A stretch of 64,000 bases of DNA from Curtobacterium sp. MR_MD2014 (lineage in GTDB: Bacteria; Actinomycetota; Actinomycetes; Actinomycetales; Microbacteriaceae), in assembly GCF_000772085.1 (NCBI RefSeq), contig NZ_CP009755.1, positions 682,001-746,000 on the forward strand, given 5' to 3'. Every line of letters begins with the position of its first letter. The stretch's first letter is position 1. Under the pieces are notes generated by a model. That model searched no databases. It saw only the letters and a list, made by a program, of their open reading frames with translations, and had not been told where the DNA came from. The translations under genes were made by a program, and so were the position numbers. Positions 25,755-34,133 of this stretch are shown in pieces.

Positions 25755-27995
25755 TCACCGACGCTGGGTCGGCGTGGAGCCGGTCATCGGCCCGGTGAAC
25801 GATCCGGCCTCGGCTGCTGCGAGCCCGGCGCGGGCCTCGAGCTCGGCCTCGGCCGACGGCGCCGAGCGGTCGACATCGGACGAGGAACCGTCGGACGAGG
25901 AGCCGTCTGACGAGGATCCGTTCGCGGCGTCGTGCTGTTCCTGCAGCGCCGAGCGCTGGCGCAGCGGCGGCACCCGGAAGAACCAGGTGAGCACGAAGGC
26001 GAGCAGGATCACGCCGAGTCCGACCCAGTAGATCGTCACGGACGAGGCGTTGAAGCCCGCCATGAACGGCCGCGTGAGGCGGCTGTCGGCGCCGGTGAGG
26101 AACGAGGTGTCGTTCGTGCTCGTCGCCGCGGAGTCCGAACTGGCACCGTCGTCGATCTGCTTCGCCAGGGCCGGCGTGAGCTCGTCCACCCAGTACGACC
26201 GCTGCGAGGCGTTCGACCAGTCGACCGACACCGTGCCGTCCTGGACGCTGGCGTGCGCCTCGTCCGCCACGGCCTCGAGGGCTGCGGACTCTGCGGCCGG
26301 GGTGGCCGCTGCGACCTGCTGGTCGATCACGCCCTGCGCCGCGGCTGCGGGCACGGCACCGGCGGCGACCTGCTGCTGCACGGCCGCGGTGACCTGCTGC
26401 GTGACGGCCTGGTCGGCCGCCTGCTTCGCCTGCGCCGAGGCGTCGTCGAGCTTCCCCTGGACGGTCTGCTGCAGCGGGGTGGTGATCGGGGCCCAGATCG
26501 TGTCGATCGCGCCCTGGTTGGCCGGCTTGCTCGCCACCGCGGGGTCGAGTGCGGCCGACAGCGCCGGCTTGAGGTCGGCCTGGTTCGCGGTCGCCGTCAG
26601 GATGTTGCTCGGCATGACCGAGAACAGGATCGAGAGCAGCACCGCGGTGCCGAGCGTTCCGCCGATCTGCCGGAAGAACGTCGCCGAGCTGGTCGCGACG
26701 CCCATGTCCCGGGCCTCGACCGAGCCCTGCGACGCCAGGGTCAGCGACTGCATGACCGAGCCGAGCCCGAGGCCGATCAGGAACATGCCGATCATGAGGA
26801 ACCAGAGCGGCTTGTCGATCGTCATGAAGGTCAGGACGACGTAGCCGGCCGACACCAGGAACGTGCCGATGACCGGGAAGATCCGGTAGCGGCCGACACG
26901 GGCGACGATCTGGCCCGAGGTGATCGACGCGATCATCAGCCCACCGACGAGCGGCAGCGTGGCGAAGCCCGACTCGGTCGGGGTCAGGCCCACGACGATC
27001 TGCAGGTAGAGCGGGATGGTCAGCATGGCGCCGAACATCGCGAAGCCGACCAGGAACCCGATGACGGTCGCCATCGAGAACGTGCCGGAGCGGAAGAGCT
27101 TCAGCGGGATGATCGCCGCGTCGCCCATCTTCGACTCGACGAGCAGCAGTGCGACGAGTCCGAGCGCACCGATCACGTAGCTGGCGATCGCGGCGGGCGA
27201 GCCCCAGCCCCAGGTGCGGCCCTGCTCGGCGACGAGCAGCAGCGGCACGAGCGTGACGATGACGGCCGTCGCGCCCCACCAGTCGACCTTCGGCTTGTCG
27301 CCCTTGCCGTGCACCTTCGGCAGGTGCAGGAAGACGATCACCATGATGAGCGCGGCGACGCCGATCGGCACGTTGATGAGGAGCACCCAGCGCCACCCGG
27401 TGATCCAGAGGATCTCGGAGGAGCCGGCGAGCAGGCCGCCGATGAGCGGTCCGATGACGGACGAGATGCCGAACACGGCGAGGAAGTACCCCTGGTACTT
27501 CGCACGCTCACGCGGCGCGAGGATGTCACCCATGATCGCGAGCGGCAGCGACATGAGCGCGCCGGCGCCGATGCCCTGCACGGCACGGAAGGCCGCGAGC
27601 ATGAGCATCGAGGTGGACATCGAGGACAGCACGGCGCCGAGGATGAAGACGACGATGCCGAAGATGTAGAGCGGCCGTCGGCCGAAGATGTCGGAGAGCT
27701 TGCCGTAGATCGGCGTCGCGATCGTCGACGTGATCAGGTAGGCCGTGGTCACCCATGCCTGCTGGTCGAGACCGTGCAGGTCGTCGCCGATGGTGCGGAT
27801 CGCCGTGCCGAACACCGTCTGGCCGAGGGACGACAGGAACATGCCCGCCATCAGGCCGTAGATCACCAGGAGGATCTGGCGGTGCGTCATGAGCGGCTGC
27901 TGGCCGGAGGTGCCGGGCGCGTGCGCGCCGGTCGCCGCGTCGGGGCCGGCGGTGTCGCGGCCCTGCTGCACCGAGACGGGTGCGGTGGCGGTCAT
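25755..27995 (-). CDS. DHA2-family MFS drug exporter (EmrB/QacA type)
   Basis: A 746-residue, 14-span proton-driven multidrug exporter. The N-terminus after a 35-residue hydrophilic tail shows the DHA2 pattern (IRTIGDDLHGLDQQAWVTTAYLITSTIATPIYGKLSDIFGRRPLYIFG), including motif A (GKLSDIFGRR). Between the last two spans is an extracytoplasmic domain of about 170 residues, rich in Ala/Gln and probably coiled-coil (GKLDDASAQAKQAADQAVTQQV). The cytoplasmic tail has three tandem SSSDG-type repeats. AAGGAG lies 6-8 bases before ATG 27995. Usual DHA2 proteins are 470-550 residues, so the loop domain and tail are extra. Confidence 0.93.
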   Translation of the reverse strand: MTATAPVSVQQGRDTAGPDAATGAHAPGTSGQQPLMTHRQILLVIYGLMAGMFLSSLGQTVFGTAIRTIGDDLHGLDQQAWVTTAYLITSTIATPIYGKLSDIFGRRPLYIFGIVVFILGAVLSSMSTSMLMLAAFRAVQGIGAGALMSLPLAIMGDILAPRERAKYQGYFLAVFGISSVIGPLIGGLLAGSSEILWITGWRWVLLINVPIGVAALIMVIVFLHLPKVHGKGDKPKVDWWGATAVIVTLVPLLLVAEQGRTWGWGSPAAIASYVIGALGLVALLLVESKMGDAAIIPLKLFRSGTFSMATVIGFLVGFAMFGAMLTIPLYLQIVVGLTPTESGFATLPLVGGLMIASITSGQIVARVGRYRIFPVIGTFLVSAGYVVLTFMTIDKPLWFLMIGMFLIGLGLGSVMQSLTLASQGSVEARDMGVATSSATFFRQIGGTLGTAVLLSILFSVMPSNILTATANQADLKPALSAALDPAVASKPANQGAIDTIWAPITTPLQQTVQGKLDDASAQAKQAADQAVTQQVTAAVQQQVAAGAVPAAAAQGVIDQQVAAATPAAESAALEAVADEAHASVQDGTVSVDWSNASQRSYWVDELTPALAKQIDDGASSDSAATSTNDTSFLTGADSRLTRPFMAGFNASSVTIYWVGLGVILLAFVLTWFFRVPPLRQRSALQEQHDAANGSSSDGSSSDGSSSDVDRSAPSAEAELEARAGLAAAEAGSFTGPMTGSTPTQRR

Positions 27996-27999
27996 CGAA

Positions 28000-28060
28000 C
28001 TCCTTTTTCGTACTGTGTAACTTTGCAGACCGCGCAACGATACATCGGGTGGTTCCGGAA
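28000..28060 (-). promoter_or_regulatory. AT-richer promoter/operator region of the MFS exporter
   Basis: The 60 bases upstream of the exporter are clearly less GC-rich than the surroundings and include an inverted repeat TTGC-N7-GCAA at 28023-28037. On the exporter strand, TTGCGC is followed after about 16-17 bases by CAGTAC/AGTACG, a weak promoter match. The inverted repeat is a candidate TetR operator. Confidence 0.4.
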
Positions 28061-28076
28061 TGCAACTAAATGGCGA

Positions 28077-28120
28077 CGGACGGGAGGCGCGTCGCGGCGC
28101 CGCCACGCGCCTTCCGTCCG
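28077..28120. repeat. GACGGGAGG-family palindrome between divergent genes (copy 4)
   Basis: 16-base arms (28077-28092 and 28105-28120) with one mismatch. Unlike most other copies it is not at a 3' end: it lies between the divergent MFS exporter and DEAD-box helicase genes, about 57 bases upstream of the helicase start. Confidence 0.8.
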
Positions 28121-28177
28121 GCCACCGCTCGCCCGGTCGCGTCAGCGGGCGTCCGCCGTCCGAGGTACCGTTTCCCC

Positions 28178-29998
28178 ATGAGCACGGACACCGCCACCGC
28201 CACCGAGACCGCCGACGAGGGGCCCGTGGTGACCTTCGCCGACCTCGGCCTGAGCGATCCGGTGCTCAAGGCCGTCAAGGACATCGGCTACGAGACCCCC
28301 TCCGCCATCCAGGAAGCGACGATCCCGACGCTGCTCGAGGGGCGCGACGTCGTCGGCCTCGCGCAGACCGGCACCGGCAAGACCGCGGCGTTCGCGCTGC
28401 CGATCCTGTCCCGCATGGAGTCGGGCAGCAAGGTGCCCCAGGCCCTCGTGCTGTCGCCGACCCGTGAGCTCGCGCTGCAGGTGTGCGAGGCGTTCGAGCA
28501 GTTCGCGTCGCACATGAAGCACGTGCACGTCCTGCCCGTCTACGGCGGCCAGGCGTACGGCGTGCAGCTGTCCGCGCTGCGCCGTGGCGTCGACGTCGTC
28601 GTCGGCACGCCCGGTCGCATCATGGACCACATCGCCAAGGGCACGCTCGACCTGTCCCAGCTGAAGTACCTCGTGCTCGACGAGGCCGACGAGATGCTCA
28701 AGATGGGCTTCGCCGAGGACGTCGAGACGATCCTGGCCGAGACGCCGGACGACAAGCAGGTCGCGCTGTTCTCGGCGACGATGCCCGCGCAGATCCGTCG
28801 CATCTCGCAGCAGTACCTGAACGACCCGTCCGAGATCACCGTCAAGACCAAGACGAAGACCGCCGCGAACATCACGCAGCGCTACCTGATGGTGTCGTAC
28901 CCGCAGAAGGTCGACGCGCTCACCCGCATCCTCGAGGTCGAGGACTTCGAGGGCATGATCATCTTCGTCCGCACGAAGAGCGAGACCGAGACCCTGGCCG
29001 AGAAGCTCCGCGCCCGCGGGTACGCCGCGGCGGCGATCAGCGGTGACGTCGCCCAGGCACAGCGCGAGCGCACGGTCAACCAGCTGAAGTCCGGCAAGCT
29101 CGACATCCTGGTCGCCACGGACGTCGCCGCCCGTGGCCTCGACGTCGACCGCATCACCCACGTCGTGAACTTCGACATCCCCGTCGACATCGAGTCCTAC
29201 GTGCACCGCATCGGCCGCACCGGTCGCGCGGGCCGCAAGGGTGACTCGATCAGCTTCGTCACGCCGCGCGAGCGCCGGCTCCTGTCGGCCATCGAGCGCC
29301 ACACGAAGCAGCCGCTCACGCAGATGCAGCTGCCCACGGTCGAGGACGTCAACGAGACGCGCCTCAGCCGGTTCGACGACGCGATCACCGCGGCGCTCGA
29401 GCAGCAGGACCGCATCGAGAAGTTCCGTGACGTCATCGCGCACTACGTCCGCAACCACGACGTGCCCGCCGAGGACGTCTCGGCCGCGCTCGCGGTCGTG
29501 GCGCAGGGTGACTCGCCGCTGCTGCTCGACCCGGCCGACGACCAGCTCCGCAACCAGGTGGACCGCGACGGCCGCCGTGGTGAGCGCCGCGACCGTGACG
29601 ACGACCGTGGTGGCCGCGAGGACCGTGGGCCGCGCCGCTCGCAGCCGATGACCGCCTACCGGATCGAGGTCGGGCGTCGCCACCGCGTCGAGCCGCGCCA
29701 GATCGTCGGCGCCCTGGCGAACGAGGGCGGCCTGCGGCGCGACGACTTCGGCGCGATCCAGATCCGACCCGACTTCTCGATCGTCGAGCTGCCCGAGAGC
29801 ATGGACCCGGGCGTGCTCGACCGGCTCGCCGACACCCGGATCAGCGGGAAGCTCATCGAGATCGCGCCGGACCGCCGCGGCGGTGCCCGTCGGTACGACC
29901 GCGACGACCGCGGACCGCGTGCGCCCCGTCGGGACGACCGTCCCCGCCGTGACGACCGCCGCGACGACGACCGTCCGGCACGCAAGCCCCGGCACTGA
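28178..29998 (+). CDS. DEAD-box ATP-dependent RNA helicase (DeaD/CsdA-like)
   Basis: A 606-residue RNA helicase for ribosome assembly or mRNA unfolding, often cold-linked. All motifs are visible: Q motif (TPSAIQ), Walker A AQTGTGKT with K68, D168-E-A-D171, SAT, ARGLDVDRITHVVNFDIP and HRIGRTGRAGRKG. A DbpA-type RNA-binding domain follows at about residues 490-565 (YRIEVGRRHRVEPRQIVGALANEGGL), then an Arg/Asp-rich tail with repeated RRDDR units. Length and order match the CsdA/DeaD group. ATG 28178 begins a natural N-terminus. A strong hairpin follows. Confidence 0.95.
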   Translation: MSTDTATATETADEGPVVTFADLGLSDPVLKAVKDIGYETPSAIQEATIPTLLEGRDVVGLAQTGTGKTAAFALPILSRMESGSKVPQALVLSPTRELALQVCEAFEQFASHMKHVHVLPVYGGQAYGVQLSALRRGVDVVVGTPGRIMDHIAKGTLDLSQLKYLVLDEADEMLKMGFAEDVETILAETPDDKQVALFSATMPAQIRRISQQYLNDPSEITVKTKTKTAANITQRYLMVSYPQKVDALTRILEVEDFEGMIIFVRTKSETETLAEKLRARGYAAAAISGDVAQAQRERTVNQLKSGKLDILVATDVAARGLDVDRITHVVNFDIPVDIESYVHRIGRTGRAGRKGDSISFVTPRERRLLSAIERHTKQPLTQMQLPTVEDVNETRLSRFDDAITAALEQQDRIEKFRDVIAHYVRNHDVPAEDVSAALAVVAQGDSPLLLDPADDQLRNQVDRDGRRGERRDRDDDRGGREDRGPRRSQPMTAYRIEVGRRHRVEPRQIVGALANEGGLRRDDFGAIQIRPDFSIVELPESMDPGVLDRLADTRISGKLIEIAPDRRGGARRYDRDDRGPRAPRRDDRPRRDDRRDDDRPARKPRH

Positions 29999-30015
29999 CC
30001 AGCCATCGGTCGGTC

Positions 30016-30056
30016 ACTGACCGGCCACTGACCGGCCACTGACCGGCCACTGATCC
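30016..30056. repeat. 11-bp tandem repeats (ACTGACCGGCC)
   Basis: Three perfect ACTGACCGGCC units (30016-30048) and a decayed fourth, directly after the helicase stop and before the terminator hairpin. Non-coding on the helicase strand. Confidence 0.9.
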
Positions 30057-30057
30057 G

Positions 30058-30088
30058 CTGCGCGACCCCGTCCTGCGGGGTCGCGCAG
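30058..30088 (+). terminator. terminator hairpin of the DEAD-box helicase gene
   Basis: Perfect 13-base arms (CTGCGCGACCCCG and complement) with a 5-base loop TCCTG, 60 bases after the stop. No T tract. A decayed copy of the GACGGGAGG element follows at about 30131-30183. Confidence 0.8.
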
Positions 30089-30189
30089 TCGCGTCGCGGG
30101 ACCCCATCGGCCCTGCCCACTGCCGGGCCGACTCCGGGACGGACGCGAGCCGCCCGCCCGTCGCGGGTCGTGCCTCCCGTCCGGTCGGC

Positions 30190-31119
30190 TCAGACGGTCA
30201 GCCCGTGAACCGTGCGGCGGCAGACCTCGTCCCAGGGCGTCGGGCCGAACCCGAAGTGCGCCCGGGTCGCGGTGTCGTCGACCACGTAGGGAGCCGACCA
30301 CTGGTAGCCGAGCTGCGCGACCTCCCGCATGAAGGGGACCACCGCGCCGATCCCGCGGAGCAGGCCGATCGGCAGTGACCGCACGCGGACGGCGGGCCGA
30401 CCGGCCGTCCGGAGCATCTCGGTGAGGACCTGCTCCTGGGTCCGCGGTGCGTTGGTCGGGACGATCCAGGTCCGACCGTGCGACCGCTCGTCGTCCGCCG
30501 CGGCGACGAGGAGCCGCGCGACGTCGCCGACGTCGGTGTACGAGTGCGGCTGGTCCGAGCGCCCGATCACGGTGACGGGCTTCCCCCGCATCGCGGTCGG
30601 GAGCACCCGCGTGACGTGCCCGTTGACGCCGGTGCCCGGGCCGACGTAGTCCGAGCCGCGGACCTCGACCGTGCGGATGCGTCCGGCCTCGTGCGCCGCC
30701 AGCGCGTCTGCCCACATCCGGGCCCGCAGGACGCCCTTGTGGTCGGTCGCGGCGTCGGGCAGGTCCGCGCGCATCGGTCCGTCGACCGGGCCGTACGGGT
30801 ACAGGTTCCCGGTGATCGCGTACACGGCACCCGTCCGCTCGGCGGCGGTGAGGAGGGAGGACGCCAGCGGCGGCCACACCCGCTCCCACTGCGTGTAGTC
30901 GCCGGGGTTCGCGCAGTTGTGGAGTGCTGCCGCGCCGTCCGCGACGGCCGTCAGGGCGTCCGCGTCGGCGGCGTCGAGCCCGACGTGGCGGACCCCGGGC
31001 AGACCGGTGTCGCGTCCGGAGCGGGTGACGACGACGACCTCGTCGCCACGCTCGGACAGCAGTGCCGCAGTGTGGCGACCGACGGGGCCGGCGCCGACGA
31101 CGACGTGGTGACGGGGCAT
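30190..31119 (-). CDS. NAD(P)-binding epimerase/reductase (NmrA/SDR-a type)
   Basis: A 309-residue Rossmann-fold protein of the atypical short-chain dehydrogenase type. The nucleotide site is at the N-terminus (HHVVVGAGPVGRHTAALLSERG), with ITGNLYPYGP, VEVRGSDYVGPG and HSYTDVGDVARLLV (typical of NAD-dependent epimerase-like proteins). The strict YxxxK pair is not obvious, so it may act as an NmrA-like sensor or an ene-reductase-like enzyme. It is divergent from a TetR gene, and the space between them carries three copies of a palindromic operator, so this gene is almost certainly the regulator's target. Confidence 0.85.
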   Translation of the reverse strand: MPRHHVVVGAGPVGRHTAALLSERGDEVVVVTRSGRDTGLPGVRHVGLDAADADALTAVADGAAALHNCANPGDYTQWERVWPPLASSLLTAAERTGAVYAITGNLYPYGPVDGPMRADLPDAATDHKGVLRARMWADALAAHEAGRIRTVEVRGSDYVGPGTGVNGHVTRVLPTAMRGKPVTVIGRSDQPHSYTDVGDVARLLVAAADDERSHGRTWIVPTNAPRTQEQVLTEMLRTAGRPAVRVRSLPIGLLRGIGAVVPFMREVAQLGYQWSAPYVVDDTATRAHFGFGPTPWDEVCRRTVHGLTV

Positions 31120-31138
31120 GGTTCCTCCTGAGATTCGG

Positions 31139-31221
31139 GAGAGCAGTGCTCTCGGAAGCCATCATGCAGCCGGACGGGCTCCGATGCAAGAGCAGTGCTC
31201 TCGTTTGTGTGCAGTGCTCTC
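31139..31221. promoter_or_regulatory. array of three GAGAGCA-G-TGCTCTC operators
   Basis: Site 1 (31139-31153) is GAGAGCA-G-TGCTCTC with perfect 7-base arms. Site 2 (31189-31201) has perfect 6-base arms of the same sequence. Site 3 (31207-31221) keeps the right half and the GCA-G-TGC core. Centres are 49 and 19 bases apart. The array lies between the divergent oxidoreductase and TetR starts, so the TetR protein probably represses both genes. Confidence 0.8.
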
Positions 31222-31240
31222 CCGTGGCACGCTTGACGGC

Positions 31241-31990
31241 ATGGTGGAGAAGGCGAGGACCGCCCGGTCCCTGGCACGGGAGGCCGTGCACGCGAGCATC
31301 CTCGCGGCCGCGCGCGCCCGGCTCACCGAGGAGGGACCGGAGCAGCTGAGCCTGCGCGCCGTCGCTCGTGACGTCGGCCTGGTGTCCTCCGCCGTGTACC
31401 GGTACTTCCCGAGCCGCGACGACCTGCTCACCGCGCTGCTCGTGCTCGACTACGACGAACTCGGCGCCGCGGTCGAGGCGGCAGAGGCGCCGGTCGACCG
31501 GTCCGACCACGTCGGCCGCTGGGTCGCCGCGTGTCGTGCCGTCCGGCAGTGGGCGATCGGGCACCCCGGGGACTTCGCGCTCCTGTACGGCTCACCCGTG
31601 CCCGGGTACGTCGCACCGCAGGACACGGTCGAGCCCGCCTCGCGGACGACGCACGTGCTCGTCCGCGTCGTCACCGACGCGTGGTCGGGAGTCGCCGGGT
31701 CCGAGCTGGCTCCGGACTGGAGGCTCGGTGCCGGTCCCGCGATCGGCTCGCGGCCCGCAGCGCCGGGCGCCGTCGCCGACGCGGTCGCCTACACACGAGA
31801 GCGCGGCTTCCACGACGACCCCTCGCCCGAGGTCGTCCTGCGGACCCTGATCGCCTGGACGACGGTGTTCGGCGTCCTGTCGTTCGAGCTGTTCGGGCAC
31901 GCGGTCGGCTCGGTGACCGACCCGGCGGCGTACTTCGACGAGGTGATCGTCCGCCTCGCGCACGATCTGGGGCTCGCAGCGCCCGGATGA
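31241..31990 (+). CDS. TetR-family transcriptional regulator (autoregulated)
   Basis: A 249-residue regulator. The helix-turn-helix is at residues about 14-60 (ASILAAARARLTEEGPEQLSLRAVARDVGLVSSAVYRYFPSRDDLL), and the C-terminal domain resembles the TetR_C-type seen in WHG-domain regulators (FALLYGSPVPGY). ATG 31241 was chosen because the helix-turn-helix begins right after it and the upstream in-frame sequence crosses the operators. Divergent from the oxidoreductase; the operator array indicates control of both. The ligand is unknown. Confidence 0.92.
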   Translation: MVEKARTARSLAREAVHASILAAARARLTEEGPEQLSLRAVARDVGLVSSAVYRYFPSRDDLLTALLVLDYDELGAAVEAAEAPVDRSDHVGRWVAACRAVRQWAIGHPGDFALLYGSPVPGYVAPQDTVEPASRTTHVLVRVVTDAWSGVAGSELAPDWRLGAGPAIGSRPAAPGAVADAVAYTRERGFHDDPSPEVVLRTLIAWTTVFGVLSFELFGHAVGSVTDPAAYFDEVIVRLAHDLGLAAPG

Positions 31991-32105
31991 GCCGATCTCA
32001 CCCCGCGGACGGGGCGGCGGGCTGACAGCGGTGCCCTGCCTGCGGTAGACAGGGCGGTACGGCGCACTCACCCAGCGCTCGCCGGCTGCAGCAGGAAGGA
32101 CGCCG

Positions 32106-34133
32106 ATGACCGCGCTCGACGTCAGCCGTCAGGACCGTCGCCGACTCACCACCGGTACCCCGACCAAGCGGCTCGCGACCGTGCGCACCGTCGCGCTCCT
32201 CGCGTCGATCGCCGGCGTCAACTACATCGTCTGGCGCTGGATCGGCTCGGTGAACTGGCACTCGTGGTGGATCGCGGTGCCGCTGATCCTCGCGGAGACC
32301 TACAGCGTGATCGACTCGCTGCTGTTCGCGTTCGGCGCCTGGCGACTCCGCGAACGCGGGGAACCGCCGACGAAGCCCGCCGGGGACGTCACCGTCGACG
32401 TCTTCATCACGACGTACAACGAGCCGGTCGAGCTGGTCGTCCGCACCGCCCGTGCGGCGAAGGCGATCACGCACCCGCACGCCACGTGGATCCTCGACGA
32501 CGGCAACCGCCCGGAGATGCGCGCCGCCGCCGAGTCCCTCGGCATCGGCGTGATCACGCGCGGCGCCGACTGGGTCGACCGGCCACGGCACGCGAAGGCC
32601 GGCAACCTCAACAACGCGCTGCTCGCGACGCAGGGCGAGTTCCTGCTCATCCTCGACGCCGACCAGGTCCCGGAGCCGTCGATCCTCGACCGGACGCTCG
32701 GCTACTTCAAGGACGAGCGCATGGCGCTGGTCCAGACGCCGCAGTGGTTCGAGAACGTGCCCGAGGCCGACCTGCTCGGCAGCCAGGCTCCGCTGTTCTA
32801 CGGGCCCATCCAGCAGTCGAAGGACGGCTGGAACGCGGCGTTCTTCTGCGGATCGAACGCGATCCTGCGGCGCGAGGCACTCATGCAGCTCGGCGTGACC
32901 CGCTACGTGCGCGAGGTCGAGGAGTCCGTCGAGCGGACCATCAAGACGTCGCGGAAGCTGCTCGCACGAGCCCGCGAGACCGAGACCGACCCGCGGGTGC
33001 TCGACGCGCTCGACGGTGCGGAGCAGGTCGTCGACCGTGCCCGTGACCAGATCGACCGCGGCGAACCGCTCGGCGACGTCACCTACGACTTCCAGCGCGG
33101 CATCGACGCGATCGCGTACCGGTTCGCCGCCGCCGACCTCGAGTCGGTCCGCCGTGACCTGCAGGAGCTCGCCGCGATGTCGACCGAGGCGGACACCTTC
33201 GCCGGCCTCGACGACGCTGCCCTCGACGTGCTCGGACGACGGGACGCCTCGCCGGTGGCCGCGATCGAGTCCATCGCGGTGCTCGCCCGGGCGCTCGACG
33301 TGAACCGCGACGACGAGGCCCAGCCGATCATGCCGCTCGCCACGATCTCCGTGACCGAGGACATGGCGACCGCGATGCGCCTGCACGGCCTGGGATGGAG
33401 GTCCGCGTACCACGACGAGATCCTGGCGAAGGGCCTCGCGCCGGAGGACCTGCCCACCATGCTCGTGCAGCGACTCCGCTGGGCGCAGGGCACCATGCAG
33501 GTCTTCTTCCGCGAGAACCCCCTCGTGCAGAAGGGCCTGTCGTGGGGGCAGCGCCTCATGTACTTCTCGACCATGTGGAGCTACCTTTCGGGCTTCGCGG
33601 CGATCGTGTACATCGCGGCCCCGGTGCTCTGCCTGTCGTTCGGTGTCGTGCCCGTGCAGGCCTACAGCGTCGACTTCTTCGTGCGGCTCATCCCGTTCCT
33701 CGTGCTCAACCAGCTGCTGTTCTGGGTGGTGGCCGCCGGCAGACCCACGTGGCGCGGGCAGCAGTACTCGCTCGCGCTGTTCCCCGTCTGGATCGAGTCG
33801 GTGACGAGCGCGTTCGAGAACGTGTTCCGTGGCAAGCCACTGGGGTTCCGGGTCACGCCGAAGGTCAAGGACGAGTCCGACCAGCGACCGCGGTGGGACC
33901 TCGTGAAGCCCCAGCTGTACGCGATGGGTGCGCTCGTCGCCGCCCTCGTGATGATCGCGATCCGGTACGCCACGGGCCAGGCGGACGGCATCGCGCCGCT
34001 CGTGAACACCGCGTGGGTGATCTTCGACCTGTTCATCTTCAGCATCGTCGTCCGCGCCGTGCTCTACCGCGGACCGGAGGCGGGGACGCCGCAGTCCGAA
34101 CACGTGTCCTCGACGGCAGGAGGCCCACTGTGA
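32106..34133 (+). CDS. cellulose-synthase-like processive glycosyltransferase (BcsA type)
   Basis: A 675-residue membrane glycosyltransferase predicted to polymerise and export a beta-glycan. Two spans (to about residue 80) precede the GT2 domain with D131-D132-G, the metal-binding D184-A-D186, the catalytic T417-E-D419 and Q455-R-L-R-W459, and at least five spans follow. Between DAD and TED is an unusual helical insert of about 150 residues (VEESVERTIKTSRKLLARARETETDPRVLDALDGAEQVV ...). The PilZ domain that senses c-di-GMP in bacterial BcsA is not evident. GCAGGAAGGAC precedes ATG 32106. The last codons overlap the next gene (GTGA), coupling it to an anti-sigma-type kinase. Confidence 0.92.
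   Translation: MTALDVSRQDRRRLTTGTPTKRLATVRTVALLASIAGVNYIVWRWIGSVNWHSWWIAVPLILAETYSVIDSLLFAFGAWRLRERGEPPTKPAGDVTVDVFITTYNEPVELVVRTARAAKAITHPHATWILDDGNRPEMRAAAESLGIGVITRGADWVDRPRHAKAGNLNNALLATQGEFLLILDADQVPEPSILDRTLGYFKDERMALVQTPQWFENVPEADLLGSQAPLFYGPIQQSKDGWNAAFFCGSNAILRREALMQLGVTRYVREVEESVERTIKTSRKLLARARETETDPRVLDALDGAEQVVDRARDQIDRGEPLGDVTYDFQRGIDAIAYRFAAADLESVRRDLQELAAMSTEADTFAGLDDAALDVLGRRDASPVAAIESIAVLARALDVNRDDEAQPIMPLATISVTEDMATAMRLHGLGWRSAYHDEILAKGLAPEDLPTMLVQRLRWAQGTMQVFFRENPLVQKGLSWGQRLMYFSTMWSYLSGFAAIVYIAAPVLCLSFGVVPVQAYSVDFFVRLIPFLVLNQLLFWVVAAGRPTWRGQQYSLALFPVWIESVTSAFENVFRGKPLGFRVTPKVKDESDQRPRWDLVKPQLYAMGALVAALVMIAIRYATGQADGIAPLVNTAWVIFDLFIFSIVVRAVLYRGPEAGTPQSEHVSSTAGGPL

Noticed and set aside
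25932-28181. Long antisense frame across the MFS exporter
   Set aside because: Charged, low-complexity translation (runs of E, R, H, D) without motifs; the exporter strand has a complete DHA2 protein.
30058-30088. Riboswitch upstream of the oxidoreductase
   Set aside because: The perfect hairpin is at the 3' end of both convergent genes, not in a 5' leader, so it was called a terminator.
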